A DNA stretch of 64,000 bases from UBA10908 sp964608965 (GCA_964608965.1 CAZSPZ010000002.1:1-64000), one strand, 5' to 3'. Positions 16,298 to 25,259 are shown, numbered from the stretch's first letter. A program made the numbers and translations. The notes: generated from the letters alone by a model not told the origin.

Positions 16298-16999
16298 TTA
16301 CATAGGATTTTTAGCCGGTACGCCCGCCTTGCGTGGATATTGTTTAGGGGTGCTGCCGGTTTTTTCGATCCATATGAGCAAATGGCCGCTTCCTTCTATT
16401 CCGTCCGGACTTATTTCCCGGATGGTTGCGCCAAGAGTCTCTATCGCATTCCTTGCGTCGTTTATATCCTCTGTCGCAGCTTCTGTCTTATATGCCCCAA
16501 ACCATCCGCCTATTTTTACGTAAGGAACGCAGTATTCGCTGAGCGTAGACATGTTTGCGACCGCGCGGGACAAGACGAGATCGAATTTTTCCCGATAAAG
16601 CGGCGTTCGGGCGGGATCCTCGGCCCTGGCATGCAAAGTTTTCACATTTGCCAGCCCTAACTCGTCGGCTATCCGCTGAACGATTTTCAGTTTTTTATCG
16701 ATAGAATCCATCAGGAGAAACTGTTTGTCCGGAGCCGCGATAGCCAGGGGTATACCCGGAAGGCCGGCACCGGTTCCCACGTCCAGAATTTTCTTGCTTC
16801 CCGAAAATTGAGGAAACGAAACGGCTGTAAGCGAATCGATCAAATGCTTTTTCTCGAACTCCTCCGGATCCTTTACCGACGTAAGGTTTACTTTCTCGTT
16901 CCATTCAAGAATAAGCTCCATATAACGCGCATACTTCTGTAAAGTGTCATCATCTGAAGCGAATCCCATTTTATTTAAATATTCTTTAAGCTTTTCCAT
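16298..16999 (-). CDS. rsmG: 16S rRNA (guanine-N7) methyltransferase RsmG
   Basis: A 233-residue SAM-dependent methyltransferase that modifies G527 of 16S rRNA. The SAM-binding motif is DVGTGAGLPGIPLA (about residues 73-86), and LSRAVANMSTLSEY is the family motif near residue 140. It overlaps the end of mnmG by 14 nt, as in the usual mnmE-mnmG-rsmG block. Loss of this gene gives low-level streptomycin resistance in other bacteria. Confidence 0.95.
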   Translation of the reverse strand: MEKLKEYLNKMGFASDDDTLQKYARYMELILEWNEKVNLTSVKDPEEFEKKHLIDSLTAVSFPQFSGSKKILDVGTGAGLPGIPLAIAAPDKQFLLMDSIDKKLKIVQRIADELGLANVKTLHARAEDPARTPLYREKFDLVLSRAVANMSTLSEYCVPYVKIGGWFGAYKTEAATEDINDARNAIETLGATIREISPDGIEGSGHLLIWIEKTGSTPKQYPRKAGVPAKNPM

Positions 17000-18878
17000 T
17001 GCGCTCTCTTCTGTATTTCTCCAGATAAATTAAAATCACATTGATATCCGCCGGAGACACTCCCGAAATTCTGGAAGCTTGTCCCAGGGAAAGGGGTTTA
17101 AATTGCGTAAGCTTTTGTCTGGCTTCCATCGGGAGGCCTTCCATCACCATATAATCCAGATTGGGATCTAATGTTCGAGTTTCAAGCTTTTTAAATCGCT
17201 CTATTTGTGCAAGCTGCTTTGTAATGTAGCCGGCATATTTTATTTCAACCTCTACCTTTGTTTTGGCGTGGGAGGACAGCATCGGCCGCTGCGAATCGAT
17301 CTCTCCGAGTATATCATAAGTTATTTCCGGCCTTCTCAACAAATCCGATAAAGTGCATCGGTTTTCTATCGCAGCGCTTTGATTTCGCACAAGAAAATCG
17401 TTTACCGCAGCGGGCGTCACTTCGGAAGAAGCAAGTCTTACCAGCTCCGCTTCGACGGCTGCCTTTGTTTCGAGGTACTTATGATACCTGTCTTCTTTGA
17501 CCAACCCTATTTCATACCCTTTTTGCGTAAGCCGCACGTCCGCATTATCCTGGCGGAGGACCAGCCTGTATTCCGCACGGGATGTCATGATACGGTAAGG
17601 TTCATTTGTCCCCTTGGTTACAAGGTCGTCTATTAAAACACCGATGTACCCTTCGGACCGGTCAATAACGAACGGCTCTTTGCCGTCTAACTTAAGCGCT
17701 GCGTTGATTCCCGCTATTAAACCTTGCGCGGCAGCCTCTTCGTAGCCTGAACTTCCGTTAAACTGACCTGCACAGAAGAGCCCGTCAAAAGAACGATGCT
17801 CCAAATTTATTTTAATATCCTGCGGATCGATACAGTCATACTCTATAGCATACGCCGGCCGTACAATTTCCAGGTTTTCAAGGCCCGGTATCGTCTTGTA
17901 AAACGCTTCCTGTATATCTTCGGGAAGGCTGGAAGACATGCCCTGGAGATACATTTCTTCGGTGGAAAGGCTCTCCGGCTCCACAAAAAGCTGATGGCGC
18001 TCTTTATCTGCAAATCTTTTGATCTTGTCTTCTATCGATGGACAGTACCGAGGACCCACGCCTTCTATCTGTCCGCCGAAAAGCGCGGATAAATGAGAAT
18101 TTTCTCTTATTACTTTATGTGTATTTTCGTTCGTGTACGTAAGATAACATGGAACCTGGTCCTTTATCAGCGTTTCGTTCATAAACGAAAACGGCACAAT
18201 GACATCGTCTCCGTATTGCGGAATCATTTTTGAATAATCCAGGCTGTGCGAAAGCGCTCTGGCAGGAGTTCCTGTTTTAAAGCGTCTCAACTCTATTCCG
18301 TGAGCTTTAAGATGATCGGCAAGCTCGACAGAAGGCGACAATCCGTTGGGACCGCTTTGATACGCCGCGTCCCCAATAAAGATTTTTCCTCTTAAAAATG
18401 TACCTGTTGCGATAATAACAGCTTTTACATCGAAATATACACCGGTTTTTAACGTGATCCCTTGTACTTTTCCATCCGGATCAAAAGAGATGTCGATCAC
18501 TTCTCCTTGCTTTAGGAATAAATTCGGTTCTGCTTCCAAAACTCTTTTCATTTCCTGATGGTAGGCAACTTTGTCCGCCTGAGCGCGCAGAGAATGTACG
18601 GCCGGGCCTTTGGACGTGTTGAGCATGCGACTCTGGATAAACGTTTTATCTATCGCTAACCCCATTTGCCCGCCCAAAGCATCAATCTCTCTGACAAGAT
18701 GCCCTTTGCCGGTTCCGCCGATGGCCGGGTTGCAGAATAAAAACGCTACCGCCTCCAAATTAATCGAAAGAATCAACGTCTTTTTTCCCATTCTCGCCGC
18801 AGCCAAAGCAGCTTCGCAGCCTGCATGGCCGGCGCCGATCACCGCAACATCAAATTGTCCCATGTTTTTTATTTTCAT
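16986..18878 (-). CDS. mnmG: tRNA uridine-5-carboxymethylaminomethyl modification enzyme MnmG (GidA)
   Basis: A 630-residue FAD enzyme that, with MnmE, installs the cmnm5 group on U34 of certain tRNAs. The dinucleotide-binding motif is VAVIGAGHAGCEAA (about residues 10-23), followed by the GidA signatures NPAIGGTGKGHLVREID and GQFNGSSGYEEAAAQG. The C-terminal helical tRNA- and MnmE-binding part is complete. The start lies 2 nt after the mnmE stop. Confidence 0.97.
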   Translation of the reverse strand: MKIKNMGQFDVAVIGAGHAGCEAALAAARMGKKTLILSINLEAVAFLFCNPAIGGTGKGHLVREIDALGGQMGLAIDKTFIQSRMLNTSKGPAVHSLRAQADKVAYHQEMKRVLEAEPNLFLKQGEVIDISFDPDGKVQGITLKTGVYFDVKAVIIATGTFLRGKIFIGDAAYQSGPNGLSPSVELADHLKAHGIELRRFKTGTPARALSHSLDYSKMIPQYGDDVIVPFSFMNETLIKDQVPCYLTYTNENTHKVIRENSHLSALFGGQIEGVGPRYCPSIEDKIKRFADKERHQLFVEPESLSTEEMYLQGMSSSLPEDIQEAFYKTIPGLENLEIVRPAYAIEYDCIDPQDIKINLEHRSFDGLFCAGQFNGSSGYEEAAAQGLIAGINAALKLDGKEPFVIDRSEGYIGVLIDDLVTKGTNEPYRIMTSRAEYRLVLRQDNADVRLTQKGYEIGLVKEDRYHKYLETKAAVEAELVRLASSEVTPAAVNDFLVRNQSAAIENRCTLSDLLRRPEITYDILGEIDSQRPMLSSHAKTKVEVEIKYAGYITKQLAQIERFKKLETRTLDPNLDYMVMEGLPMEARQKLTQFKPLSLGQASRISGVSPADINVILIYLEKYRRERNGKA

Positions 18879-18880
18879 GA

Positions 18881-20275
18881 TTATTTACCCAAACAAAAAC
18901 GAGAGAATATCTCTTCTATAATTTCGTCCCTTGCCGTTTTCCCTATGATTTCTCCCAGGTAATCAAATGCAGCGCGAACGTTCACTTCTATAAAATCTAT
19001 TGCTTCCTTGTTTATCGTCATGTTGATGGCTTCTTCGGTCTCCTGTTTCGCCTTTTTTAAAAGGTCGATATGGCGGATATTTGTCACCATCACATCTTCT
19101 TTGCCTTGAATTTTCCCACCGGTAATTTGCGCTTCCATCGTCTCTTCCAGCTGATCCAAACCGATCCCTTCTTTTAGTGAAGTGGCAATGATTCTGGCAA
19201 GAGGAAGCGCTTGCGACATCTGCTCTTCGCTTATTATTTGGGGAAGATCCGTCTTGTTTAATAAAACGATGCAAGAGCGCTCTTTGAGCAAACCACAAAG
19301 TTCTTCGTCTTCTTTAGAGAGGGGCTGACTGGCATCGATCAGAAACAAAAGAAGGTCGGCCTTATTAAAAGCGTCTTTGCTTCTTTGAATTCCCAGCTGC
19401 TCGACTACATCCACAGAATCCCTTATGCCGGCCGTATCTGTCAGCCTGATCGGTATTCCTCTGAGCGAAATTTGCTCTTCGATCGTATCTCTGGTCGTCC
19501 CCGGTATTTCCGTTACAATCACACGGTTCTCGCGCAAAAAGAAGTTCATCAGAGAGGATTTTCCCACGTTAGGTTTACCCACAATCGTGACGGATACGCC
19601 TTCTCTTAAAATGCGTCCTTCTTCTGAAAAAAGAAGCAGAGCGGAGAGCGCATCGTCTATTTGCTTTATACTGTTTTCTATCGCTGTGTAGGTTATTTCC
19701 TCTATATCTTCGTCGGGATAATCCATGTTGACCGTTAAGGATATGAGCAGTTCCAACAATTCTTTTCTGATGTTCTCCACTTTGGCAGAAAGACTTCCTT
19801 CGACCTGCTTTATTGCGACATCGAAACTTTTATTGGATTTTGCCTGAATTAAATCGATGACGGCTTCTGCCTGTATCAGATCGATTCGTCCGTTTAAAAA
19901 GGCCCGTTTTGTAAATTCTCCGGGTTCTGCCAGGACAGCTCCTTTTTCAAGGCAAAGAGCCAGCACGTTCTTTAATGCGACAGCACTGCCATGGCAATGA
20001 ATTTCCACCAGGTTTTCGGCAGTGTATGTATAAGGCGCTTTCATAAAAACACACAGGACTTCATCCAGTTTTTTATTGGTGCCCGGTTCTAAAATAAAGC
20101 CATACCGCATTTTTCTGTGCTCAAAAAATTCCGGGCGAACGGGTTTGCCGTCGTCGTCGCAAAAGATGCCGACAAGGATGTCCAGCGCTTCCGGTCCCGA
20201 CATTCTGACAATACCGATACCGCTTTGTCCGTATGCAGTTGAAATCGCAGCAATCGTCTGCAGTCCCTTATCCAA
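18881..20275 (-). CDS. mnmE: tRNA modification GTPase MnmE (TrmE)
   Basis: A 464-residue protein: N-terminal folate-binding domain (TAYGQSGIGIVRMSG), helical region, and an inserted Ras-like G domain with GKPNVGKSSLMN (G1), TTRD (G2), DTAGIRD (G3) and NKTD (G4). The C-terminal CLGK provides the catalytic-type Cys of the CIGK motif. Partner of MnmG. The start codon is TTG at 20275, with AAGG 6 nt upstream. A terminator at 20304-20334 separates it from khpB, so the block probably has its own promoter. Confidence 0.96.
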   Translation of the reverse strand: MDKGLQTIAAISTAYGQSGIGIVRMSGPEALDILVGIFCDDDGKPVRPEFFEHRKMRYGFILEPGTNKKLDEVLCVFMKAPYTYTAENLVEIHCHGSAVALKNVLALCLEKGAVLAEPGEFTKRAFLNGRIDLIQAEAVIDLIQAKSNKSFDVAIKQVEGSLSAKVENIRKELLELLISLTVNMDYPDEDIEEITYTAIENSIKQIDDALSALLLFSEEGRILREGVSVTIVGKPNVGKSSLMNFFLRENRVIVTEIPGTTRDTIEEQISLRGIPIRLTDTAGIRDSVDVVEQLGIQRSKDAFNKADLLLFLIDASQPLSKEDEELCGLLKERSCIVLLNKTDLPQIISEEQMSQALPLARIIATSLKEGIGLDQLEETMEAQITGGKIQGKEDVMVTNIRHIDLLKKAKQETEEAINMTINKEAIDFIEVNVRAAFDYLGEIIGKTARDEIIEEIFSRFCLGK

Positions 20276-20303
20276 CGTCTTCCTTTCCTCCGGAGAGTTT
20301 TTT

Positions 20304-20334
20304 TGTAAAAAGAGGCTGCTTATAAGCAGCCTCT
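20304..20334 (-). terminator. Intrinsic terminator after khpB
   Basis: A perfect 24-bp palindrome (AGAGGCTGC arms, 20311-20334) followed on the minus strand by TTTTTAC and a later T-run. It would end the rpmH-to-khpB transcript just before mnmE. Confidence 0.9.
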
Positions 20335-20343
20335 TACTCTTTT

Positions 20344-21327
20344 TTATTTAGAAGGTTCGATGATGACCCTTCTGTAAGGCTCTTCGCCTTCGCTTCTTGT
20401 GGTCACTTCCGGCCTGTTCTGAAGTGCCGTATGAATGACTTTTCGTTCGTAAGGGTTCATGGGTTCCAGGCGAACGCTTCTTCCGGATTTCTTGGCTTTG
20501 TCTGCCAGGCGGTTTGCGAGCCTTTCCAATGTCTTTTCCCTTTTTTCTCTGTATCCTTCCGCATCGATGACGACACGAAGATATCCGTCTTTTCCTTTGT
20601 TTACCACGAGGCTGGTCAAATACTGAATCGCATCCAGCGTCTGTCCGCGCTTTCCGATAATGGTACCCGAATCTTCTCCGTCGATATCAATATAGACGTT
20701 TTCCGCATTCGTAAATACTCTTACGTTGACGGTGAGTCCCATTTCTCTGGTGACGTCCGTCAGAAAAGTTTTTGCGATGTGATCGCTGTCTTCTGTAAGA
20801 TCTGCCGGTCTTTCAGTTAAAACCCTGGATTCCCTGCGCGATAAAACTTCTCTTTCCTTGAATTCTCTGCGAGGTCTTTCTCTTCTGGGATTTCTTCTTG
20901 CCATCGACGGATTGAATCCGGTCGATTCGGGTTCGTCCACACCACAGACTTCTATAAGAATCTCTTGATTTCCTTCTTTTTTTATTTCAACTTTTCTTTC
21001 GGGCTTCTTTTCTGTCCGTTCGAATCTTTCCGGCCTTTCGGTTCTCTCTGTTCTTTCAAACCTTTCCGGTTTTTCGGTTCTCTCAAACCTTTGCGGCTTT
21101 TCGTTTCTTTCTACTTTTTCGATTCTTTCCGTACGTTCAACTTTTTCTGTCTTTTCTGCTTTTTCTTCCACTCTTACTTTCGCCAGTTTGGAACCAAGTC
21201 CGAAAAACCCTTTAGAAGGTTCCTCTAATACTGTAACCTCCACCTGATCTCTGGTAAGCTTCAAATCTGTAAGGGCAAGTTCTACAGCAATATCAACGCT
21301 GTCTCCCCATTTTTCCGCATATTTCAT
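20344..21327 (-). CDS. khpB: KhpB/Jag RNA-binding protein
   Basis: A 327-residue RNA-binding protein that in other Firmicutes pairs with KhpA and affects cell elongation and sporulation. Domains: Jag-N (residues 1-50, KYAEKWGDSVDIAVELAL), a long charged linker (about 57-150) made of repeats such as ERTEKPERFERTE, a KH domain (about 190-265, with the loop GKRGQTLDAIQYL) and an R3H domain at the C-terminus (EPMNPYERKVIHTAL). The linker is longer than in most homologues and strongly Glu/Arg/Lys-rich. It follows yidC as usual. Confidence 0.93.
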   Translation of the reverse strand: MKYAEKWGDSVDIAVELALTDLKLTRDQVEVTVLEEPSKGFFGLGSKLAKVRVEEKAEKTEKVERTERIEKVERNEKPQRFERTEKPERFERTERTERPERFERTEKKPERKVEIKKEGNQEILIEVCGVDEPESTGFNPSMARRNPRRERPRREFKEREVLSRRESRVLTERPADLTEDSDHIAKTFLTDVTREMGLTVNVRVFTNAENVYIDIDGEDSGTIIGKRGQTLDAIQYLTSLVVNKGKDGYLRVVIDAEGYREKREKTLERLANRLADKAKKSGRSVRLEPMNPYERKVIHTALQNRPEVTTRSEGEEPYRRVIIEPSK

Positions 21328-21347
21328 ATTTGTCCTCCAAAGACATA

Positions 21348-22055
21348 TTATTTGATTTTCTTTTTGAGCTCTCTTTCGACTTCTGCTCTCAGGCGTGCCT
21401 TTTCCTTCTGTTTGTTAAGGAAAAATGTCTGTATGATCATTAATCCGTTTCCGACCGCCCAGTAAAGAGCAAGTCCGGAAGGAAAGGTTCTTCCCATCAT
21501 AAATATCATGATCGGGAAAAAATATTTCATTCCCTGCATCATGTTGCTGGCGTCGCCTGGAGTCGATCCCATGGTCTGAGTATAGGTGAAAAAAGTGCTG
21601 AGTCCTGCTGCAATCGGAAGAATCCAGTTGTCCGGTTGGCAAAGATCCGGAACCCAAAGAAATGATTCATGTACTGCCACGATCATTTCCGGTTGTGTCA
21701 TAAACTCCAAGGGGCTTCTTAAAAGGCTGAAAAGACCCATAATAATAGGCATTTGAACCAGAAGTGGCAGACAACCGCTCATCGGATTAAACTTTTCCGT
21801 GGCATAAAGCTCCTGCAACTTTTTGTTCATGGTTTCCTTGTCGTTTGCATAACGGGTTTGTATTTCCTTAAGCTTCGGCTGCATTTCTGCCATCGCGGCG
21901 GAACTTTTAATCTGCTTCGAATACAAAGGAAGCAAGCAGACTCTGACAATGACCGTAAGCAGGATAATGGACAATCCATAATCATTTACAAATCCATAGA
22001 TATATTCGAGCAAGGAACCGATAGGTTCGGCAAATAGTCCGATTAATGTATTCAT
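21348..22055 (-). CDS. yidC: Membrane protein insertase YidC/OxaA
   Basis: A 235-residue Oxa1-family insertase that places proteins in the membrane alone or with Sec. Five membrane segments are visible; the conserved groove Arg lies in LTVIVRVCLLPLYSKQ, followed by the cytoplasmic helical hairpin (EIQTRYANDKETMNKKLQELY) and NPMSGCLPLLVQMPI. The C-terminus is basic. No lipoprotein signal with a cleavage Cys is seen at the N-terminus, unlike SpoIIIJ of Bacillus. It lies between yidD and khpB. Confidence 0.95.
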   Translation of the reverse strand: MNTLIGLFAEPIGSLLEYIYGFVNDYGLSIILLTVIVRVCLLPLYSKQIKSSAAMAEMQPKLKEIQTRYANDKETMNKKLQELYATEKFNPMSGCLPLLVQMPIIMGLFSLLRSPLEFMTQPEMIVAVHESFLWVPDLCQPDNWILPIAAGLSTFFTYTQTMGSTPGDASNMMQGMKYFFPIMIFMMGRTFPSGLALYWAVGNGLMIIQTFFLNKQKEKARLRAEVERELKKKIK

Positions 22056-22093
22056 TGTTCCTCCGATATCGCCTTTGGGCGAAGATTTCGTTA

Positions 22094-22303
22094 TTATGGT
22101 ACTGGGTCATAACCACCCGGATTCCAAGGGTGGCAGCGAAGGATTCTCTTAATGCTCAACCATCCGCCCTTTATAACGCCGTGTTTCAGTATCGCTTCCT
22201 TGCAGTACGCCGAACATGTGGGCTCAAATCTGCAGGTTCTGGGAAGGAAGGGAGATATTAAACGTTGGTATGCGCTTATAAAGAAAATGATGATGGTTTT
22301 CAT
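22094..22303 (-). CDS. yidD: Membrane protein insertion efficiency factor YidD
   Basis: A 69-residue protein with the family pattern YQRLISPFLPRTCRFEPTCSAY and HPWNPGGYDPVP, including the conserved cysteines. It helps YidC-dependent insertion. It begins 4 nt after rnpA, in the invariant rpmH-rnpA-yidD-yidC order. Confidence 0.96.
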   Translation of the reverse strand: MKTIIIFFISAYQRLISPFLPRTCRFEPTCSAYCKEAILKHGVIKGGWLSIKRILRCHPWNPGGYDPVP

Positions 22304-22307
22304 GGCA

Positions 22308-22643
22308 TTACACTGTGATCCCGGCTTTTTTTAAAGCGGCTTCGATAGATTTTTTCACATCCGCACATTTCGAATCAAGAATCGTATTCCGGGCAATGAA
22401 AATAAAATCCCATCCCCGGGGCATGTCGGCTTCCAATTGACGATAGCTTTCTCTCATCAGGCGCCTGGCCCTGTTTCTTTCTACGCTATTGCCGACTTTC
22501 TTGCTGGCTAAAAAAGCCTTCCTGTTCATTGGAAGATTGTTCTTTCTGTAAAAAATGACGACGAATTTTCCGCCCACCGATTTTCCTTTTTTATAGAGGC
22601 TTGTAAAATCCTCTTTTTTTCTAAGCACGTCGGGTTTTAGCAT
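22308..22643 (-). CDS. rnpA: Ribonuclease P protein component
   Basis: A 111-residue basic protein that binds the RNase P RNA for tRNA 5' maturation. The RNR signature is present as VERNRARRLMRESYR (about residues 54-68) after the KVGNSV segment. It lies 52 nt downstream of rpmH. Confidence 0.96.
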   Translation of the reverse strand: MLKPDVLRKKEDFTSLYKKGKSVGGKFVVIFYRKNNLPMNRKAFLASKKVGNSVERNRARRLMRESYRQLEADMPRGWDFIFIARNTILDSKCADVKKSIEAALKKAGITV

Positions 22644-22695
22644 TCGTTCACTTCCTTGTTTCGCTCTTTAATAAAAAGACCACGAAACGCGGCCT

Positions 22696-22830
22696 TTATG
22701 CAGAAAGGGACTTTCTTCCTTTTAATCTTCTTCTCTTTAAAACATTTCTGCCGTTCTTGGTGCTCATTCTTTTGCGAAAACCATGTTCTCTTTTTGTCTG
22801 CCTTTTCTTCGGCTGGTAAGTCATCTTCAT
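22696..22830 (-). CDS. rpmH: 50S ribosomal protein L34
   Basis: A 44-residue, very basic ribosomal protein (MKMTYQPKKRQTKREHGF, then RKRMSTKNGRNVLKRRR, ending GRKSLSA). Start at 22830 because AAGGAGG lies 8 nt upstream; a second ATG two codons later is too far. It is the first gene of the rpmH-rnpA-yidD-yidC-khpB operon and has a consensus promoter at 22884-22912. Confidence 0.96.
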   Translation of the reverse strand: MKMTYQPKKRQTKREHGFRKRMSTKNGRNVLKRRRLKGRKSLSA

Positions 22831-22883
22831 GAGTTGTTCCTCCTTTCCGCTCTTTTTTTAATATATGCACAATCGCAACGACC

Positions 22884-22912
22884 ATTATATTATTTGCCGC
22901 GATTTATGTCAA
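22884..22912 (-). promoter_or_regulatory. Consensus promoter of the rpmH operon
   Basis: Minus strand: TTGACA (22912-22907), 17-nt spacer, TATAAT (22889-22884), both hexamers perfect. The -35 overlaps the last codons of recF, so rpmH is fired from within the recF 3' end and also lies on any read-through from dnaA. Confidence 0.9.
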
Positions 22913-24022
22913 CCTTTTTACTCTTCCGCCCTTTACGTCAAAAACCCATCCTTTTGGCAGAAGTTCGAGCATTTCCTTATCTATTTCCGTGGCGGTTATA
23001 AAGACCTGCACGTCTTTCATCGCCTCTATCAAAAATCTTTGCCTGCCGCTGTCTAATTCAGAAAGAACATCATCCAAAAGAAGAATCGCATTTTCCCTGG
23101 TTTCCTGCTTGATCAGCATAATTTCCGCCAGCTTCATTGAAAGGGCTGCTGTCCGCTGCTGTCCCTGGGATCCAAACTGTCTGATGTCCATTCCGTTAAT
23201 TTCTATTTTCAGGTCGTCTTTATGAGGTCCCTCTCCGGTATAGCCTCTCATCATATCTCTTGGGAAGCTTTCTTTGAGCTTTCTTAAAAATATTTCTTTT
23301 CTTTCTAAGACATCTCCTACTTCATTTTCACCGGGTATGCATGCCTCGTAGGATATTTTTAAAATTTCTTTTCCTTCGGATATGTTTTTATGGATGTTTG
23401 CGCTGATTTCTTCGAGTCTTTTTACAAAAATAAACCTCTCGTCTATTAAACGAAGCCCAAAATCAACCAACGCTTCGTCGAAAGTGTTAAGAAGCATCGC
23501 ATTGGTGTTTCCTTTTCGAAGAAGATTGTTTCTCTGCTTCAACACTCTTTTATAATTTGCAAGATTGCTGTAGTAAATGGGTTTTATTTGACAAAGTTCC
23601 CTGTCTAAAAACCTTCTTCTGTTGTCAGGTCCCTCTTTTACTATTTTTAAATCTTCCGGGGAAAAAACGACGATGTATACTTTTTCGAGTAAATCCATAC
23701 TTCTTGCAAGCTTTACCCCGTCAACTTTTATTATTTTTCCTTCTTTTTTGTAACAGATTTCAACTTCACTCTCTTCGCTGTCTTCTCCTTCGTGGTCTCT
23801 GATCGTAGCGGTTGCCTTGCAAAATTCTTTATGAAAGCCGATCATTTCGCTGTCTTTATTGGTTCTGAAAGACTTTCCAAGGCCCATGATAAAAAGGCTC
23901 TCTAAAAGATTTGTCTTTCCCTGTGCGTTGTCTCCAAGAAAAATATTGATGTTCTCATTAAATAAAACACTTTCTTCTTCGTAGTTTCTGAAATTTTTCA
24001 ATGTTATTTTTTTAAATAGCAT
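22904..24022 (-). CDS. recF: DNA replication and repair protein RecF
   Basis: A 372-residue SMC-like ATPase for recombinational repair of gaps. Walker A is GDNAQGKTNLLES (about residues 32-44), the signature motif is QFGSQGQQRTAALSMKLAE, and Walker B is ILLLDDVLSELD. The start is 4 nt after the dnaN stop, so dnaA-dnaN-recF behave as one module. No RNA-binding S4-like gene (yaaA) lies between dnaN and recF here, unlike Bacillus. Confidence 0.96.
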   Translation of the reverse strand: MLFKKITLKNFRNYEEESVLFNENINIFLGDNAQGKTNLLESLFIMGLGKSFRTNKDSEMIGFHKEFCKATATIRDHEGEDSEESEVEICYKKEGKIIKVDGVKLARSMDLLEKVYIVVFSPEDLKIVKEGPDNRRRFLDRELCQIKPIYYSNLANYKRVLKQRNNLLRKGNTNAMLLNTFDEALVDFGLRLIDERFIFVKRLEEISANIHKNISEGKEILKISYEACIPGENEVGDVLERKEIFLRKLKESFPRDMMRGYTGEGPHKDDLKIEINGMDIRQFGSQGQQRTAALSMKLAEIMLIKQETRENAILLLDDVLSELDSGRQRFLIEAMKDVQVFITATEIDKEMLELLPKGWVFDVKGGRVKRLT

Positions 24023-24026
24023 TCCT

Positions 24027-25136
24027 TTAATTTGCGGCTATTCTTACAGGAAGAACCAGATAGACAAAACGATCACCTTCCACCGGCTTTATAAGGCAGG
24101 GACTTGTACTTGTCGTCATTTCAAAAACAATTTCTTCGTCGCTGATTGCTTTTAATACATCTAAAACGTATTTTGAATTAAAACCAATGACTATTTCTTC
24201 CCCTTCCACTTCGGCCGGAACTTCTTCTTTTACATGTCCTTCCTCGCTTCTGGAGGTGATTTCCATTTTTCCTGCCAGTACAGAAACCTTTATTAAATTA
24301 TTTTTTCCTTCTTTTGCAAGTAAGGAGGCTCTTTCTATACTGTTTAATAATTCTTCTCTGTCTAAAACAGTCCTTGTTTTGTGAGTTTTAGGAATAATAT
24401 CGGCATATTTAATGAATTCGCCTTCCATTAATCTGGCTATAATTCTCGTCTCCTCTGTTTTAATTTCCATTTTCTTTTCATCTAAAATTAATATAATTTC
24501 TTCCTGATCAATCGTATCGGTTATTATTTTATATATTTCACTCAATATTCTTGCAGGTACAACAATCGTTCTTTCTTCGTCAAAAGAAATACTTTCTTTT
24601 GCGACGGCCATTCTAAATCCGTCCAAAGCAACCATCACGACTTCTTTATTTTTAAATTCAAGAAGGCAACCTACAAGGATTCCTTTTTTTTCATCGATAC
24701 TTGCAGAAAAAGTAGTCTTTTTTATTACTTCTTTTAAAATATCTCTGTGAATAGGTATTTTTTTATCTTCATTTACTATTCCTATAGACGGAAATTCATC
24801 TGCAGGAAGAGCTACGATAGAAAAATCAGAAGAAAGACAGGAAATATTCAAATTTTCTTTTTCATCTTTTTCAACCTTAATGATTGCATTCGGTAATTTT
24901 CTTATAATTTCACTGAAAAGTTTTGCAGAGACGACTAATTCTCCGTCTTCGCTTCCCGAGACATCCATTGTGGTTTCTATACTTAAATCCAGATCAGAAG
25001 CAGTAAGTGTTAATTTTTCATTTTTAACTGAAAGCAAGATACCTTTCAATATAGGAATGGTTGTTCTTGTTGAAACCGCTTTTGAGACTGTATTTAGGGC
25101 TTTTGTAAGAGCCAATTGTGAGCAGGTGAATTTCAT
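24027..25136 (-). CDS. dnaN: DNA polymerase III sliding clamp (beta subunit)
   Basis: A 369-residue beta clamp with the three repeated clamp folds. N-terminal MKFTCSQLALTKALNTVSKAV and C-terminal PCLIKPVEGDRFVYLVLPVRIA are typical, the last giving the conserved pocket and PVR ending. It encircles DNA at the replication fork. The gene follows dnaA after a 156-nt gap that holds the origin unwinding elements. Confidence 0.97.
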   Translation of the reverse strand: MKFTCSQLALTKALNTVSKAVSTRTTIPILKGILLSVKNEKLTLTASDLDLSIETTMDVSGSEDGELVVSAKLFSEIIRKLPNAIIKVEKDEKENLNISCLSSDFSIVALPADEFPSIGIVNEDKKIPIHRDILKEVIKKTTFSASIDEKKGILVGCLLEFKNKEVVMVALDGFRMAVAKESISFDEERTIVVPARILSEIYKIITDTIDQEEIILILDEKKMEIKTEETRIIARLMEGEFIKYADIIPKTHKTRTVLDREELLNSIERASLLAKEGKNNLIKVSVLAGKMEITSRSEEGHVKEEVPAEVEGEEIVIGFNSKYVLDVLKAISDEEIVFEMTTSTSPCLIKPVEGDRFVYLVLPVRIAAN

Positions 25137-25149
25137 GGTTTTTCTCCTT

Positions 25150-25197
25150 CTTTTAAATAATTATTTTAGTAGTTGTAGTAGTAGGGCCTGTGGAAAA
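25150..25197. other. Origin basal unwinding element: AT-rich tract, six DnaA-trios, GC step, DnaA box
   Basis: Plus-strand order: AT-rich 25150-25166, then TAG TAG TTG TAG TAG TAG (25167-25184), GGCC (25185-25188), and a DnaA box TGTGGAAAA (25189-25197, the complement of TTTTCCACA). This is the architecture described for the Bacillus basal origin unwinding system: box, GC-rich step, 3'-GAT trios, AT-rich melting zone, read on the dnaA-to-dnaN side. Direct pattern match; function inferred. Confidence 0.8.
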
Positions 25198-25250
25198 GGG
25201 GAAAACCTTATTCCGGGTTGAAAAATCAATGTGGCAGGAGGTTATAAACC

Positions 25251-25259
25251 TGTGTATAA
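25251..25259 (-). other. DnaA box in the dnaA-dnaN gap
   Basis: TTATACACA on the minus strand, one mismatch from TTATCCACA. A weaker copy (TTTTGCACA, 25292-25284) adjoins the dnaA stop codon. With the box at 25189 these form the downstream half of the origin. Confidence 0.65.

Noticed and set aside
22637..22885. 82-residue minus-strand ORF over rpmH
   Set aside because: It is a frame-shifted reading of the rpmH region; the 44-residue L34 with its ribosome site is the real gene.
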